From Mycobacterium stomatepiae (GTDB taxonomy: Bacteria > Actinomycetota > Actinomycetes > Mycobacteriales > Mycobacteriaceae): DNA of 64,000 bases. Each line of letters opens with the position of its first letter. Position 1 is the first letter of the stretch. Location of the stretch: positions 434,001 through 498,000 of the forward strand of contig NZ_AP022587.1 of the NCBI RefSeq assembly GCF_010731715.1. The letters run 5' to 3'. Both the position numbers and the translations under genes were made by a program. Below the pieces are notes generated by a model. The model saw nothing but the letters and a program-made list of their open reading frames with translations. It was not told the origin of the DNA and did not search any database. Shown here piece after piece: positions 25,164 through 34,498 of the stretch.

Positions 25164-26965
25164 GACGGCACCCCTTCGGCGTGGTGAACGGCGTGCTGCT
25201 CGATGGTGGAGGTGTCCCCTTCGGGCAAGCCGAGTTCGCGGGCCTTGAGCAGGCGCCGCATGATCTTGCCGCTGCTGGTGTGTGGCAACGATTCGACGAA
25301 TTCGATCTCCTTGGGGGCCACCGTCGCCCCGAGCCGTTTGCGTGCATGGCCCAGCAGTTCCAGTCGCAGGTCCTCGTCGGCAACGACACCATTTTTCAGC
25401 GTGACAAAGGCCTTGACCATCTCGCCCACCGTCGGATCGGGTATGCCGATGACGGCCGCCTCGGCGACCGCCGGGTGATCGGTCAGCGCGCTTTCGACTT
25501 CGAACGGACCGATCAGATGTCCCGCGGACTTGATCACGTCGTCCTTGCGCCCGATGAACCAGAAGTAGCCGTCGGCATCCTTTTTCGCGAGATCGCCGCT
25601 CAGGTACAGCCCGTCCGCGAAGGCGTTTCGGTATCGCTCCTCGGCGTTGAGATAACCGCGGAACATCGACGGCCAGCCCGGCCTGAGCGCGAGCTCGCCT
25701 TCGACGCCGGGTTCGTCGATCACTTCAGTGGTGCCATTGTCGTTGTGGCGCACGATGAACGCGTCCACCCCTGGCAGGGGACGACTCATTGAGCCGGGTT
25801 TGATGTCGAACGCGGGGGTGTTGGCGATCATGATGCCGCCAGTCTCGGTCTGCCACCAATTGTCGTGAATCGGTAAGCCCAGCACCCGCTTTCCCCACCA
25901 GACCGCTTCCGGGTTGAGCGGCTCGCCGACGCTGGCGATGAAGCGTAGCCGCGAAAAGTCGTATTGTGCCGGAAGTTCCGGCCCTGCTTTGATCAACATC
26001 CGTATGGCCGTTGGTGCGGTGTACCACACCGAGACACCCTGATCCTGCAGAATTCCATACCATCGCTGGGCGTCGAAATCCGCCTCGTCGACGATGGAGG
26101 TGACACCATGCAACAGCGGACTGATGATGCCGTAGGACGTCCCGGTGACCCACCCGGGATCGGCAGTGCACCAATAGATGTCGTCGGGATGCAGATCGAG
26201 TGCATACAAGCCGGTGATGTAATGCATCGCCACGGCGCCATGTACGTGGATGGCGCCTTTGGGCGTACCGGTGGTACCGCTGGTGAAGTGGAGTAGCGCC
26301 GGATCTTCTGCCGTGGTGGGCTCGACCGGTGTGTTCTCGTCGGCGGCGTCCATCCATTGCCAGAAGTTGAGTGTTCCGGGGACCAGTTCGCCCGATCCGT
26401 CGTCGTCGACGACGAGGATGTGTCGAACCGAGGGGAGGCGATCGCGGATCTTCGCAATCTTGCGCCGGTAGATCGATTTTGTGGTCACCAACATATCGGC
26501 CTGGCCGATGTTGACTCGGGTGATGATCGGCTCCGGGCCGAACGCCGAAAACAATGGCGACACGATGCTGCCGTTGCGCAGAGCCCCGAGCATCGTGATG
26601 TAAAGCTCCGGGATCCGGCCCATGATGGTAAACACCCGATCGCCCTTGTCGATACCGAGCGCCCGCAACACACCGGAGAATCGCCTGACCAACCGGCCGA
26701 GTTCGGCGTAACTGAGATCCCGTGTAGCGATCGCGCCGTTCCTGTCCTTGTCGGTGATGAACCGCAATGCTGTGCGCCGGGAGACGGGGCCCGCCGCATG
26801 TCGGCCGACCGCGGCATAAGCGATGTTGCATCTGTCCGGCCCCATCCCTTCGCACAGGGCGGGAAATCCGGACCAGCGGAATTCCGCACGTGCCGTCTCA
26901 TAGTCCTTGATGTTCGGCTCGACGAGTCGGTCGCGCGGCGTTTTGGGGATGACATCCGCTGTCAT
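25160..26965 (-). CDS. acsA: Acetyl-CoA synthetase (AcsA-type, AMP-forming)
   Basis: A 601-aa adenylate-forming ligase. The P-loop motif is '[13 protein letters not shown]', followed by '[10 protein letters not shown]', '[25 protein letters not shown]' (segments) and the C-terminal catalytic Lys in 'SSGKIMRR'. Length and features fit the shorter Bacillus AcsA type rather than the ~650-aa enteric Acs. It makes acetyl-CoA from acetate, ATP and CoA. As first gene of the acs-pdhA-pdhB-pdhC-acp operon it gives two routes to acetyl-CoA in one transcript. The start at 26965 follows a GAAAGAGG-like site (complement of 26970-26977). The 234-bp gap to the divergent Acg gene holds the promoters. Confidence 0.88.
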   Translation of the reverse strand: MTADVIPKTPRDRLVEPNIKDYETARAEFRWSGFPALCEGMGPDRCNIAYAAVGRHAAGPVSRRTALRFITDKDRNGAIATRDLSYAELGRLVRRFSGVLRALGIDKGDRVFTIMGRIPELYITMLGALRNGSIVSPLFSAFGPEPIITRVNIGQADMLVTTKSIYRRKIAKIRDRLPSVRHILVVDDDGSGELVPGTLNFWQWMDAADENTPVEPTTAEDPALLHFTSGTTGTPKGAIHVHGAVAMHYITGLYALDLHPDDIYWCTADPGWVTGTSYGIISPLLHGVTSIVDEADFDAQRWYGILQDQGVSVWYTAPTAIRMLIKAGPELPAQYDFSRLRFIASVGEPLNPEAVWWGKRVLGLPIHDNWWQTETGGIMIANTPAFDIKPGSMSRPLPGVDAFIVRHNDNGTTEVIDEPGVEGELALRPGWPSMFRGYLNAEERYRNAFADGLYLSGDLAKKDADGYFWFIGRKDDVIKSAGHLIGPFEVESALTDHPAVAEAAVIGIPDPTVGEMVKAFVTLKNGVVADEDLRLELLGHARKRLGATVAPKEIEFVESLPHTSSGKIMRRLLKARELGLPEGDTSTIEQHAVHHAEGVPS

Positions 26966-27126
26966 GACACGCCTCTTTCGATTGCTTCAGCGTCTTCATC
27001 GTTTTCCGCGCGCTCAATACGCAATAGAGAAAAAAGTCACCAGTCACGTCGCGCTGCTACTGGCTGACACTCCGACGAGCCGGTGTGCGCGTCGGCAGAC
27101 GTCAAAGGCCCAATGACTTGGCGTGG

Positions 27127-27140
27127 GGGACCAAGGACTC
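27127..27140. promoter_or_regulatory. Candidate DosR box in the acsA-acg divergent region
   Basis: GGGACCAAGGACTC matches 10/14 of the DosR consensus and is preceded by GGCCCAATGACTT. It is ~65 bp before the plus-strand ATG at 27200, a normal position for activation, and ~165 bp from acsA on the other strand. Whether it also drives acsA cannot be told. Confidence 0.45.
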
Positions 27141-27199
27141 TGGCGTCGGATATTTTCCGGGACGAAGCTCGTAGTCATATCGAAAGAAGGGTGGCGACG

Positions 27200-28186
27200 A
27201 TGACGGAAACGATGGCCGACACCAAGGTAGTCACGGCGGCGGTCGAGTTGGCGTGTCATGCTCCCTCGCTGCACAACACCCAACCGTGGCGTTGGATCGT
27301 CGATGGCGCGGACGTCGAACTCTTTCTTGATCCGCGACACATAGTGCGGTCGGCCGACGAGTCCGGTCGCGAAGCGATCATCGGCTGCGGCGCTGCGCTT
27401 GATCACTTTCGGATCGCGATGGCCGCCGTAGGGTGGGCCACGACCGTCGAACAGTTCCCGAACCCGAATGATCTAGACCACTTGGCCAGTCTCGGCTTTA
27501 CCCCGGTCGATTATGTGACACAGGCTCGCCGTGACCGCGCTGAAGCGATACTGCGTCGCCGGACCAACCGACTACCTTTCGGTGCGCCAAAACGTTGGCG
27601 CTCATTCGAGCCCGTACTGCGCAGCTCGTTCGACAGTGACTTGGTCAGCCTGGACGTATTGTCCGACAACGTGCGACCGCGGTTGGCAGAAGCGGCTCGG
27701 CTCACTGAAGCCTTACGTCGCTATGACGACCTCTACCACGCTGAATTGCGTTGGTGGACAGGGCCGATAGAGGAATCGGAAGGGATACCGCAAAGCGCGC
27801 TGGTGTCGGAGTCAGACGCCCGTCGGGTCGATGTGAACCGGCGGTTCCCGATCGACCCGACGGACGAGCGCAGCTCCGCGGGCACCTACGATCAAGCGAA
27901 AATTCTCCTGCTGTCCACCGCATCAGACACGCGCGTTGACGCCCTTAACTGCGGCGAGGCGCTTTCGGTGATCCTGTTGGAGTGCACCATGGCCGGGTTG
28001 GCGACTTGCCCCGTAACGCATGTCACGGAGCTGGACGCCAGTCGCGACTTGATTCGCGATCTGGCGACCGGTCCGGCCGCGGTACCCCAGGTACTGATTC
28101 GGGTCGGCACCGAACCAGAAGGGCAGTTGGCTTTCGAACCGACACCGCGCCGCCCCCTCGACGAGGTGTTGGAGATCCGCCGCTAG
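27200..28186 (+). CDS. acg: Acg (Rv2032) homolog, nitroreductase-fold dormancy protein
   Basis: A 328-aa protein and the closest of the three to Mtb Acg (Rv2032): 'ELACHAPSLHNTQPWRWI', 'SGREAIIGCGAALDHFRIAMAAVG', 'ILRRRTNRLPF', 'YHAELRWWTGP', 'ESEGIPQSALVS' and 'TMAGLATCPVTHVTELDASRDL' all have direct counterparts. Acg is a DosR-controlled FMN-binding protein without demonstrated nitroreductase activity. ATG 27200 follows GAAAGAAGGG; a longer frame from 27083 covers the DosR-box region. The 3' end overlaps the convergent Ddn-like gene by 4 bp. Confidence 0.92.
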   Translation: MTETMADTKVVTAAVELACHAPSLHNTQPWRWIVDGADVELFLDPRHIVRSADESGREAIIGCGAALDHFRIAMAAVGWATTVEQFPNPNDLDHLASLGFTPVDYVTQARRDRAEAILRRRTNRLPFGAPKRWRSFEPVLRSSFDSDLVSLDVLSDNVRPRLAEAARLTEALRRYDDLYHAELRWWTGPIEESEGIPQSALVSESDARRVDVNRRFPIDPTDERSSAGTYDQAKILLLSTASDTRVDALNCGEALSVILLECTMAGLATCPVTHVTELDASRDLIRDLATGPAAVPQVLIRVGTEPEGQLAFEPTPRRPLDEVLEIRR

Positions 28187-28572
28187 CTCGGTTCGGACTT
28201 CACTTTGAGGTAATTCTTGACCCTGAACAGGTCGTAGGTGCGGCGCCGCCGGGCCCGAAGCTGCGGGGCAGCGGTTTCGGCGGAGACGACTTCGGGTTGC
28301 GTCACTCGATAGCTTTGGCCATGAGCGCGGATGTCGGCGTGTCCGGCGGCGAGGACATTCCGCAGCCAATCGGCGTCGACGCCGTAGGGCAGCGGAATGA
28401 TGAACCCGTCGGGCACCCGTTCGGTGGCCACCGGTGTCGCATAGCGCTCGCCGGAGCGGCGGCCGGTGTGCTCGATCACCGAGGCATACCAATACTTTCG
28501 TCCCGCCAGATGCAGCATCAGCGGATTGAGTAGACGCTTGTTGAACGCTCGGACGTTATCCAGAATTGCCAC
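28183..28572 (-). CDS. Deazaflavin (F420)-dependent nitroreductase-like protein (DDN family)
   Basis: A 129-aa split-beta-barrel protein of the Ddn/Rv3178 family, with the phrases 'VIEHTGRRSGERYATPV', 'DGFIIPLPYGVDADWLRN' and 'YDLFRVKNYLKVK'. These proteins use F420H2 to reduce quinones or nitro-compounds; the Rv3178 subgroup has uncertain activity. ATG 28572 has GGAG about 7 nt upstream on its strand. It is convergent with the Acg gene and divergent from the frameshifted USP. Confidence 0.85.
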   Translation of the reverse strand: MAILDNVRAFNKRLLNPLMLHLAGRKYWYASVIEHTGRRSGERYATPVATERVPDGFIIPLPYGVDADWLRNVLAAGHADIRAHGQSYRVTQPEVVSAETAAPQLRARRRRTYDLFRVKNYLKVKSEPS

Positions 28573-28731
28573 TGTTTCTCCTTAAGATGCTGTGGTGCAG
28601 CAACTTCCACGAATGTCGGCGTGCTTCATCTGTATGTCGCCATCCGAGCACGTCCCCTGCCGCACGGGTAGAGCCTGAAGTCCCAAGTTCGCGCCGCCGT
28701 GGGGCAACGCGGTCCAAGGGATCCAGAGCTG

Positions 28732-28745
28732 AGGACTAATGCCTC
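28732..28745. promoter_or_regulatory. Candidate DosR box upstream of the frameshifted USP
   Basis: AGGACTAATGCCTC matches 10/14 of the DosR consensus, with a weaker element CGGTCCAAGGGATC starting 22 bp earlier (28710-28723). It is ~75-85 bp before the USP ATG at 28819. Confidence 0.4.
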
Positions 28746-28818
28746 TGATCTGCCGGCAGCCGGATTCCGTAGCGTGCTGAATAGGTCTTCTCAATGCCGT
28801 TGGTCGCAGGGAGTTGTC

Positions 28819-29615
28819 ATGTTCGACAGGTATCCACCCAAGTCAGTGATCGTTGGCGTGGACGGCTCGGCTGCGGCGATTCGCGCCGCCCGGTGGGCGG
28901 TCGACGAAGTCGCCGGGACCGACATTCCACTGCGCCTGCTGATGTCACCAATCCGAACCCGAACGCGCGCGCAGCTCGAGCGGCGCTGATGGCGGCGGAG
29001 AAAGTCGCACACGCCGCATGCAACGCCATTGACCGGCTGGGCAAGCCGGTGAAGGTGGAAGCCGAAATCGTCCACGGTGCGCCGGTGGCAGGCCTCATCG
29101 CGGCCTCGCGTTCGACGACCTTGCTGTGTGTCGGGGATACCGGAGCCGCGATGCATTCGGACGCCTGGTTGGGTTCGACTGCGAAAGAACTGGCACGATC
29201 CGGCCATTGCTCGGTTGCCATCGTGCGAGGCGGCCGCGATGCGGACGTGATGAGCCAGCGCCGGATTGTCGCGCTCGTCGACGAATCCCCGGACGGCATG
29301 GACGTTCTGGAGCTGGCGATCCACGAGGCTCGCCATCGTGGTGCTGCACTGCGGGTGCTCAGGGATTCAGTCAGCGGCGACGCTGCGATGAAGCGTTGCA
29401 TGGACAACTACCCCGAGGTCGAAATCGACACGGTGCTGCTCGACGGCTCCCTTGTCGAGTACCTCGCTACGCACGCTGCCGCCATCGAGTTGCTGGTCGT
29501 CGGTGCCGCGCAGACCGCGGCGGTCGAGCAGCTCCTCGGCGCTGCGGGCGCTGCGGCTCTGCGCGACAGCGAGTTCTCTTTACTTGTCGTCGGTTTCAAG
29601 CGGCCTGGCCGCTGA
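28819..29615 (+). pseudogene. Universal stress protein with an apparent 1-bp deletion
   Basis: The first ~42 codons ('VIVGVDGSAAAIRAARWAVDEV', 'IPLRLL') and the rest ('NPNARAARAALMAAEKVAHAACNAIDRLG' region, 'WLGSTAKELARSGHCSVAIV', final 'DSEFSLLVVGF') lie in different frames. Inserting one base near 28943 (CTG-CTG-TAT-GTC) restores a continuous 265-aa tandem USP reading LRLLYVTNP, the same length as the USP at 18038. The rest of the gene is undamaged, so the shift is recent or a sequencing error. ATG 28819 follows GCAGGGAG. It belongs to the Rv2624c/Rv2028c-like class. Confidence 0.82.
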
Positions 29616-29831
29616 CCCACCGAAGCGGCGTGAAACGGTGTGGACGTCAGACCGGGACAGCCGGACGCGGGTTCCGGAGTCCGAGCACCATCGCAGGATT
29701 CCCGAACGCAAGCAGCTGAACCGCGATCAAGCGTTCATCATCGCCAGCTCACTGTGCCCGTTTCGATGGTGGGGTCTGCGTTGCCGCCCGCACTGGCGTT
29801 CAGGCGGCGCTGACGAATGACCCACAACCAT

Positions 29832-29845
29832 GGGACTTCAGCCCC
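29832..29845. promoter_or_regulatory. Strong DosR box upstream of hspX
   Basis: GGGACTTCAGCCCC matches 12/14 of the DosR consensus, centred 74 bp before the hspX ATG. The whole 29616-29912 gap has no credible gene. hspX is among the most strongly DosR-activated genes known. Confidence 0.75.
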
Positions 29846-29912
29846 TTTCGGTGGTTCTGGCTGATTGGTCGGATAGACATCGCAAGTAGATCTCGAAATC
29901 TAGGAGGTAATC

Positions 29913-30350
29913 ATGAGCACTCTTGCTGTGAGGCGTCATCACCACCCAGCATCCATCTTCCCGGAGCTGTCGGAACTGTTCGGTGGCTTCCCCTCCTTTG
30001 CCGGACTGCGGCCCGCCCTCGACACCCGAATGATGCGGCTGGAGGGCGAGATGAAGGACGGTCGCTACGTCGTGCGCGCCGAAATGCCGGGCGTCGACCC
30101 CGCGAAGGACGTCGAGATTACGGTGCGTGACGCACAACTTAGCATCAAAGCCGAGCGAACCGAGAAGAAGGACTTCGACGGGCGCTCGGAATTCTCATAC
30201 GGCTCGTTCGTTCGGACCGTGTCGCTACCGACGGGCGCCGACGAAGACAACATCGCGGCGACCTACGACAAGGGCATTTTAACTGTGTCGGTGGCGATTT
30301 CGGAGCCGAAGGCGACGGAACGTCGCGTTCAGGTTCAAACCGCGAACTGA
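29913..30350 (+). CDS. hspX: Alpha-crystallin HspX (Acr, Rv2031c homolog)
   Basis: A 145-aa small heat-shock protein nearly collinear with Mtb HspX/16-kDa antigen: '[19 protein letters not shown]', '[20 protein letters not shown]', '[19 protein letters not shown]' and '[19 protein letters not shown]'. It is an ATP-independent chaperone forming oligomers and a dormancy marker. ATG 29913 follows TAGGAGG. It heads hspX-Rv2030c-pfkB, the same order as Rv2031c-Rv2030c-Rv2029c. Confidence 0.96.
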   Translation: MSTLAVRRHHHPASIFPELSELFGGFPSFAGLRPALDTRMMRLEGEMKDGRYVVRAEMPGVDPAKDVEITVRDAQLSIKAERTEKKDFDGRSEFSYGSFVRTVSLPTGADEDNIAATYDKGILTVSVAISEPKATERRVQVQTAN

Positions 30351-30360
30351 CGAAGCATGC

Positions 30361-32409
30361 ATGATGACCAGGGCAGCTGATACCACCCGGCGCTCGCCGC
30401 GGCGTGTGTTCCGCGACCGTCGCGAGGCCGGCCGGTTGCTGGCAAACCTTCTTACTGCTTACCGCGACCGACCGAATGTGATCGTTTTGGGGTTGGCAAG
30501 AGGTGGGCTCCCGGTGGCATGGGAGGTGGCGGCTGCCCTGCACGCGCCGCTGGATGCCTTCATCGTGCGAAAGCTCGGCGCTCCCGGGCATGAGGAGTTC
30601 GCCGTCGGAGCGCTGGCGAGGGGCGGCCGGGTGGTGGTCAACGACGACGTGGTGCGGGGACTTCGGATCTCGCCCGAGCAACTGCGTGCCATCGCCGAAC
30701 GTGAGGGACGGGAACTGATTCGGCGTGAAGCCGTCTATCGCGGTGGGCGGCCGCCGCTCGAGGTCACGGGCAAGACCGTCATCCTCGTCGATGACGGGTT
30801 GGCAACCGGCGCAAGCATGTTCGCCGCGGTGCAAGCGCTGCGCGAGTCGGAGCCCGCACACATCGTGATTGCGGTGCCGGCGGCCCCGGAATCCACGTGC
30901 CGGGAGTTCGCCGGCCTGGTGGACGACGTCGTCTGCGCGAGTATGCCCACCCCGTTTCTAGCGGTGGGCGAGTCGTTCTGGGATTTTCGCCAGGTCACCG
31001 ACGATGAAGTCCACCAACTACTCGCTACTCCTACGACGACCCAATCCTCGACGACAAAGGCGAAGGTACTTTCCCCGGCCGAAGTGGTCAGCAGCGTGGC
31101 CATCGATGCTCCCTCCGGTGTTCCGCCACGCGAGACGCTGGAAGAGTTGATAGGTGACGCCCGGGTAGTGTTGATCGGCGAGAGTTCACATGGGACGCAC
31201 GAGTTCTACGAGGCTCGGGCAACCATCACGAAATGGCTGATCGAGGAAAAGGGATTCTGCGCTGTCGCCGCGGAGGCCGATTGGCCTGATGCGTACCGAG
31301 TGAATCGGTACGTTCGCGGTCTTGGTGAGGACAAGACCGCCGATGAAGCATTGAGCGGATTCGAGCGCTTCCCGGCCTGGATGTGGCGTAACACCGTTGT
31401 GCGCGATTTTGTCGATTGGTTACGGATACGCAACCGGCGGCACGAGTCAAACGGTCAGCCGCAAGCCGGCTTCTATGGACTCGATCTCTACAGCCTGCAC
31501 CGTTCGATGCAGGAAGTGATTGCCTATCTGGAAAAAGTCGACCCGGAGGCGGCGGCGCGGGCGCGCAATCGGTACGCGTGCTTTGACCATGCCTCGGCCG
31601 ATGACGGTCAGGCCTACGGCTATGCGGCGGCGTTCGGTGCCGGTCCGTCGTGCGAAAAAGACGCGATCGAACAACTTGTCGACATGCAGCGCAACGCATT
31701 AGCCTACGCGCGCAGGGATGGACTGCTTGCTGAAGACGAGCAGTTCTACGCCCAGCAAAATGCACAAACCGTGCGTAACGCAGAGGTGTATTACCGTGCG
31801 ATGTTCAGTGGGCGAGTCACCTCGTGGAACTTGCGTGATAAGCACATGGCGGAAACTCTCGAGGCGCTGCTGAAGCATTTGGACCGCCACCATGATGTTC
31901 CCTCGGCACGAATCGTGGTGTGGGCACACAACTCTCACGTAGGAGATGCACGGGCGACCGAGGTCTGGGCCGACGGGCAGCTCACACTGGGGCAACTTGC
32001 GCGCCAGCGGTACGGTGACGAGTCACGCCTGATCGGCTTCAGCACGTACACCGGCACAGTGACGGCCGCCAGCGATTGGGGCGGTATCGCAGAACGAAAA
32101 GCCGTGCGGCCGGCACTCAACGGCAGCATCGAAGAACTGTTGCACGAGACCGGCAGAAGCGCCTTCGTGGTATCGGCAGATCTGCGCCCGGAAGCCGCCG
32201 ACGCGCTGAGCATCGTTCGGTTGGGGCGCGCCATCGGCGTGATCTACCGGCCGGAGACGGAACGGCAAAGCCATTACTTCCACGTCCGGCCCGCAGACCA
32301 ATTCGACGCGATGATTCATATCGACGAGACTCGAGCGCTCGAACCCCTGGAACCTACGAGTCTGTGGATCGCCGGTGAAACGCCGGAAACGTACCCATCC
32401 GGGCTGTAG
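30361..32409 (+). CDS. Phosphoribosyltransferase / erythromycin-esterase-like fusion (Rv2030c homolog)
   Basis: A 682-aa two-domain protein, the length of Mtb Rv2030c (681 aa). Residues ~10-220 are a type I phosphoribosyltransferase with the PRPP-binding loop '[10 protein letters not shown]'. Residues ~250-680 are an erythromycin-esterase-like domain with '[12 protein letters not shown]' and '[12 protein letters not shown]', whose histidines and glutamate form the hydrolase site in the Ere/EreA-like fold. The physiological substrate of either half is unknown. It lies 10 bp after hspX with no separate promoter visible. Confidence 0.92.
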   Translation: MMTRAADTTRRSPRRVFRDRREAGRLLANLLTAYRDRPNVIVLGLARGGLPVAWEVAAALHAPLDAFIVRKLGAPGHEEFAVGALARGGRVVVNDDVVRGLRISPEQLRAIAEREGRELIRREAVYRGGRPPLEVTGKTVILVDDGLATGASMFAAVQALRESEPAHIVIAVPAAPESTCREFAGLVDDVVCASMPTPFLAVGESFWDFRQVTDDEVHQLLATPTTTQSSTTKAKVLSPAEVVSSVAIDAPSGVPPRETLEELIGDARVVLIGESSHGTHEFYEARATITKWLIEEKGFCAVAAEADWPDAYRVNRYVRGLGEDKTADEALSGFERFPAWMWRNTVVRDFVDWLRIRNRRHESNGQPQAGFYGLDLYSLHRSMQEVIAYLEKVDPEAAARARNRYACFDHASADDGQAYGYAAAFGAGPSCEKDAIEQLVDMQRNALAYARRDGLLAEDEQFYAQQNAQTVRNAEVYYRAMFSGRVTSWNLRDKHMAETLEALLKHLDRHHDVPSARIVVWAHNSHVGDARATEVWADGQLTLGQLARQRYGDESRLIGFSTYTGTVTAASDWGGIAERKAVRPALNGSIEELLHETGRSAFVVSADLRPEAADALSIVRLGRAIGVIYRPETERQSHYFHVRPADQFDAMIHIDETRALEPLEPTSLWIAGETPETYPSGL

Positions 32410-32434
32410 CGAACAACGAGCGGAGTCAACGGAT

Positions 32435-33415
32435 ATGGACGCGCCCGACACACCGGCTCCCGGCCGACCGCAGATCGTCACGTTGACCATGAATCCGGCA
32501 CTCGATATCACGACAAGTGTCGACGTGGTGCGGGCAACCGAAAAACTGCGTTGCGAGACACCGCGTTACGATCCCGGCGGCGGAGGCATCAACGTCGCTC
32601 GTGTCGCACATGTGCTGGGTGGGTCGGTCTCGGCGGTCTTTCCCGCCGGAGGGGCGAGCGGTGGTCTGCTGACATCGCTTCTCGATGACGAACGGGTGTC
32701 GTATCGTCAAATCACCATCTCGGCGGCGACCCGCGAGAGTTTGACGGTCAACGAGAACAGCACCGGTCAGCAGTACCGATTCGTGCTTCCCGGGCCGCGG
32801 CTGACGTTCACCGAACAGGCGCAATGTCTCGACGAATTGCGCCGGGCGGCCGACTCCGCTGAATTCGTCGTGGCGAGCGGCAGCCTGCCGCCGGGGGTGC
32901 CTGCCGACTACTATCAGCGGGTCGCCGACAGCTGCCAACGCCTGGGCGCCCGCTTCATTCTGGACACCTCCGGGGGCGGTTTGCAGCACGTCTCTTCCGG
33001 GGTTTACCTGCTAAAGGCGAGTGCGCGCGAGCTGCGCGAGTGTGTCGGGCGCCCGTTGGTCACCGAATCGGAGCAGTTCGCGGCTGCGCGTGAACTAATC
33101 GAAAAGGGTTGTGCGCAAAGCGTATTGGTGTCGTTAGGGTCGCACGGTGCGCTTCTTGTCACACCGTCTGTGAGCCAACGGTATTCGGCTATTCCGATGC
33201 GCAGTGGTAGCGGCGTCGGGGCCGGTGATGCAATGGTCGCGGCGATCACGATAGGATTCAGTCGCGGTTGGCCGCTTGAGAAGTCGGTTCGGCTGGGGAT
33301 TGCGGCAGGTGCGGCCATGCTGATGACGCCCGGCACGGCGGTGTGCGAGCGCGCGGATGTGGAAAAACTGTTCGCGCTGGCTCAGGAGCCCTGCGACGTA
33401 ATGGTCTACGACTAA
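32435..33415 (+). CDS. pfkB: PfkB-family phosphofructokinase (Rv2029c homolog)
   Basis: A 326-aa ribokinase-fold sugar kinase: 'TLTMNPALDITTSVD', 'GGGGINVARVAHVLGG', 'ASGSLPPGVP' and the catalytic 'GSGVGAGDAMVA' with its Asp base. The best fit is phosphofructokinase B/1-phosphofructokinase-like, as assigned to Rv2029c. ATG 32435 follows CGGAG; the upstream in-frame region overlaps Rv2030c homolog. It supports glycolytic flux under hypoxia together with PpsA at 46384. Confidence 0.9.
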   Translation: MDAPDTPAPGRPQIVTLTMNPALDITTSVDVVRATEKLRCETPRYDPGGGGINVARVAHVLGGSVSAVFPAGGASGGLLTSLLDDERVSYRQITISAATRESLTVNENSTGQQYRFVLPGPRLTFTEQAQCLDELRRAADSAEFVVASGSLPPGVPADYYQRVADSCQRLGARFILDTSGGGLQHVSSGVYLLKASARELRECVGRPLVTESEQFAAARELIEKGCAQSVLVSLGSHGALLVTPSVSQRYSAIPMRSGSGVGAGDAMVAAITIGFSRGWPLEKSVRLGIAAGAAMLMTPGTAVCERADVEKLFALAQEPCDVMVYD

Positions 33416-33455
33416 CGGGTCGGTCGGTCAGCCGGACGAGCCGCGATCGAAGAAT

Positions 33456-33498
33456 AGGCCTAACGGCCCCTCCGTGAAGACTCCCGGACTCAATACCC
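33456..33498. promoter_or_regulatory. Candidate DosR boxes upstream of devR
   Basis: AGGCCTAACGGCCC (33456-33469) and CGGACTCAATACCC (33485-33498) each match 10/14; their 29-bp spacing is longer than in other pairs. They lie 160-205 bp before devR and could give autoregulation. In Mtb devR is autoregulated from upstream of Rv3134c, whereas here no USP precedes devR. Confidence 0.4.
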
Positions 33499-33660
33499 TG
33501 GCATTTGGAGCGCTCGGCCGGGAGTGCGGGGCGTCAGGCATGTCGGATCTTCGGTTCCGCGTGGTCAATCACCGGCGGTATTTGTGAACCTGGGCGATGA
33601 TCAATGATGTGCGATATTGGGGCAGGTGCGATATCGGCGCAGGGGTAGAAAGGACTTGTC

Positions 33661-34317
33661 ATGGTTACGGTTTTCCTGGTCGACGACCACGAAGTCGTTC
33701 GTCGCGGCCTTGCCGACCTGCTGGCGGCGGATCCTGAGCTCGAGGTTATCGGTGATGCGGGCTCCGTATCCGAAGCGTTGGTCAGAATTCCCGCGCTGAA
33801 ACCCGACGTCGCGGTACTTGACGTGCGCCTTCCAGATGGCAACGGCATCGAATTGTGCCGCGACCTGCTGTCCGATCTCCCGGAGCTGCGGTGCCTGATG
33901 TTGACATCGTTCACCTCTGACGAAGCGATGCTCGAGGCGATCCTGGCCGGGGCCAGCGGCTACGTCGTCAAAGACATCAGGGGTATGGAATTGGCGCAGG
34001 CGATCAAGGACGTCGGTGCCGGTAAATCGCTGCTCGACAACCGGGCCGCCGCCGCGCTGATGGCGAAGCTACGTGGCAGCGCCGAGCAGAAGGACCCGCT
34101 ATCGGGGTTGACGGATCGGGAACGAACACTGCTCGGGCTGCTCAGCGAGGGATTGACCAACCGGCAGATCGCCGCGCGCATGTTCTTGGCCGAGAAAACG
34201 GTGAAAAACTACGTATCCCGATTGCTCGCCAAACTCGGCATGGAGCGGCGCACCCAAGCCGCGGTGTTCGCCTCCAAACTGGACCAGCGTCCCGCTCCGC
34301 CTACCCCCGGCAGCTAG
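33661..34317 (+). CDS. devR: Dormancy response regulator DevR/DosR
   Basis: A 218-aa NarL-type regulator nearly identical in layout to Mtb DosR. The receiver has the acidic pair Asp8-Asp9, phospho-acceptor Asp54 in '[11 protein letters not shown]', Thr/Ser in 'LMLTSF' and Lys in 'YVVKDI'. The HTH includes '[20 protein letters not shown]', with the DNA-contacting Lys/Thr/Asn retained. Phosphorylation by DevS (and DosT elsewhere) drives binding to GGGACTWWAGTCCC. ATG 33661 follows AGAAAGGA. It is followed by devS after 181 bp, a looser arrangement than the overlapping pair in Mtb. Confidence 0.96.
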   Translation: MVTVFLVDDHEVVRRGLADLLAADPELEVIGDAGSVSEALVRIPALKPDVAVLDVRLPDGNGIELCRDLLSDLPELRCLMLTSFTSDEAMLEAILAGASGYVVKDIRGMELAQAIKDVGAGKSLLDNRAAAALMAKLRGSAEQKDPLSGLTDRERTLLGLLSEGLTNRQIAARMFLAEKTVKNYVSRLLAKLGMERRTQAAVFASKLDQRPAPPTPGS

Positions 34318-34498
34318 CCTGACCAGGCACACCACACCGTTAATGCCGGTGTCTCGAATATTGCGATTGTTCGTATTGGGTTGTCGCTTAGAGCTGGCTA
34401 GACTTGCCGACGTAGCTCCGCGTTGCCCGCCGGGTCACGCTGCCCAGACGACACGGAGCCGCCCCTAAAACCTCGAGCGGCCGGAGGTATCGGTTCGG

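Noticed and set aside
25725..26855. 376-codon open frame inside acsA on the same strand
   Set aside because: It is a frame-shifted shadow of the fully conserved acetyl-CoA synthetase.
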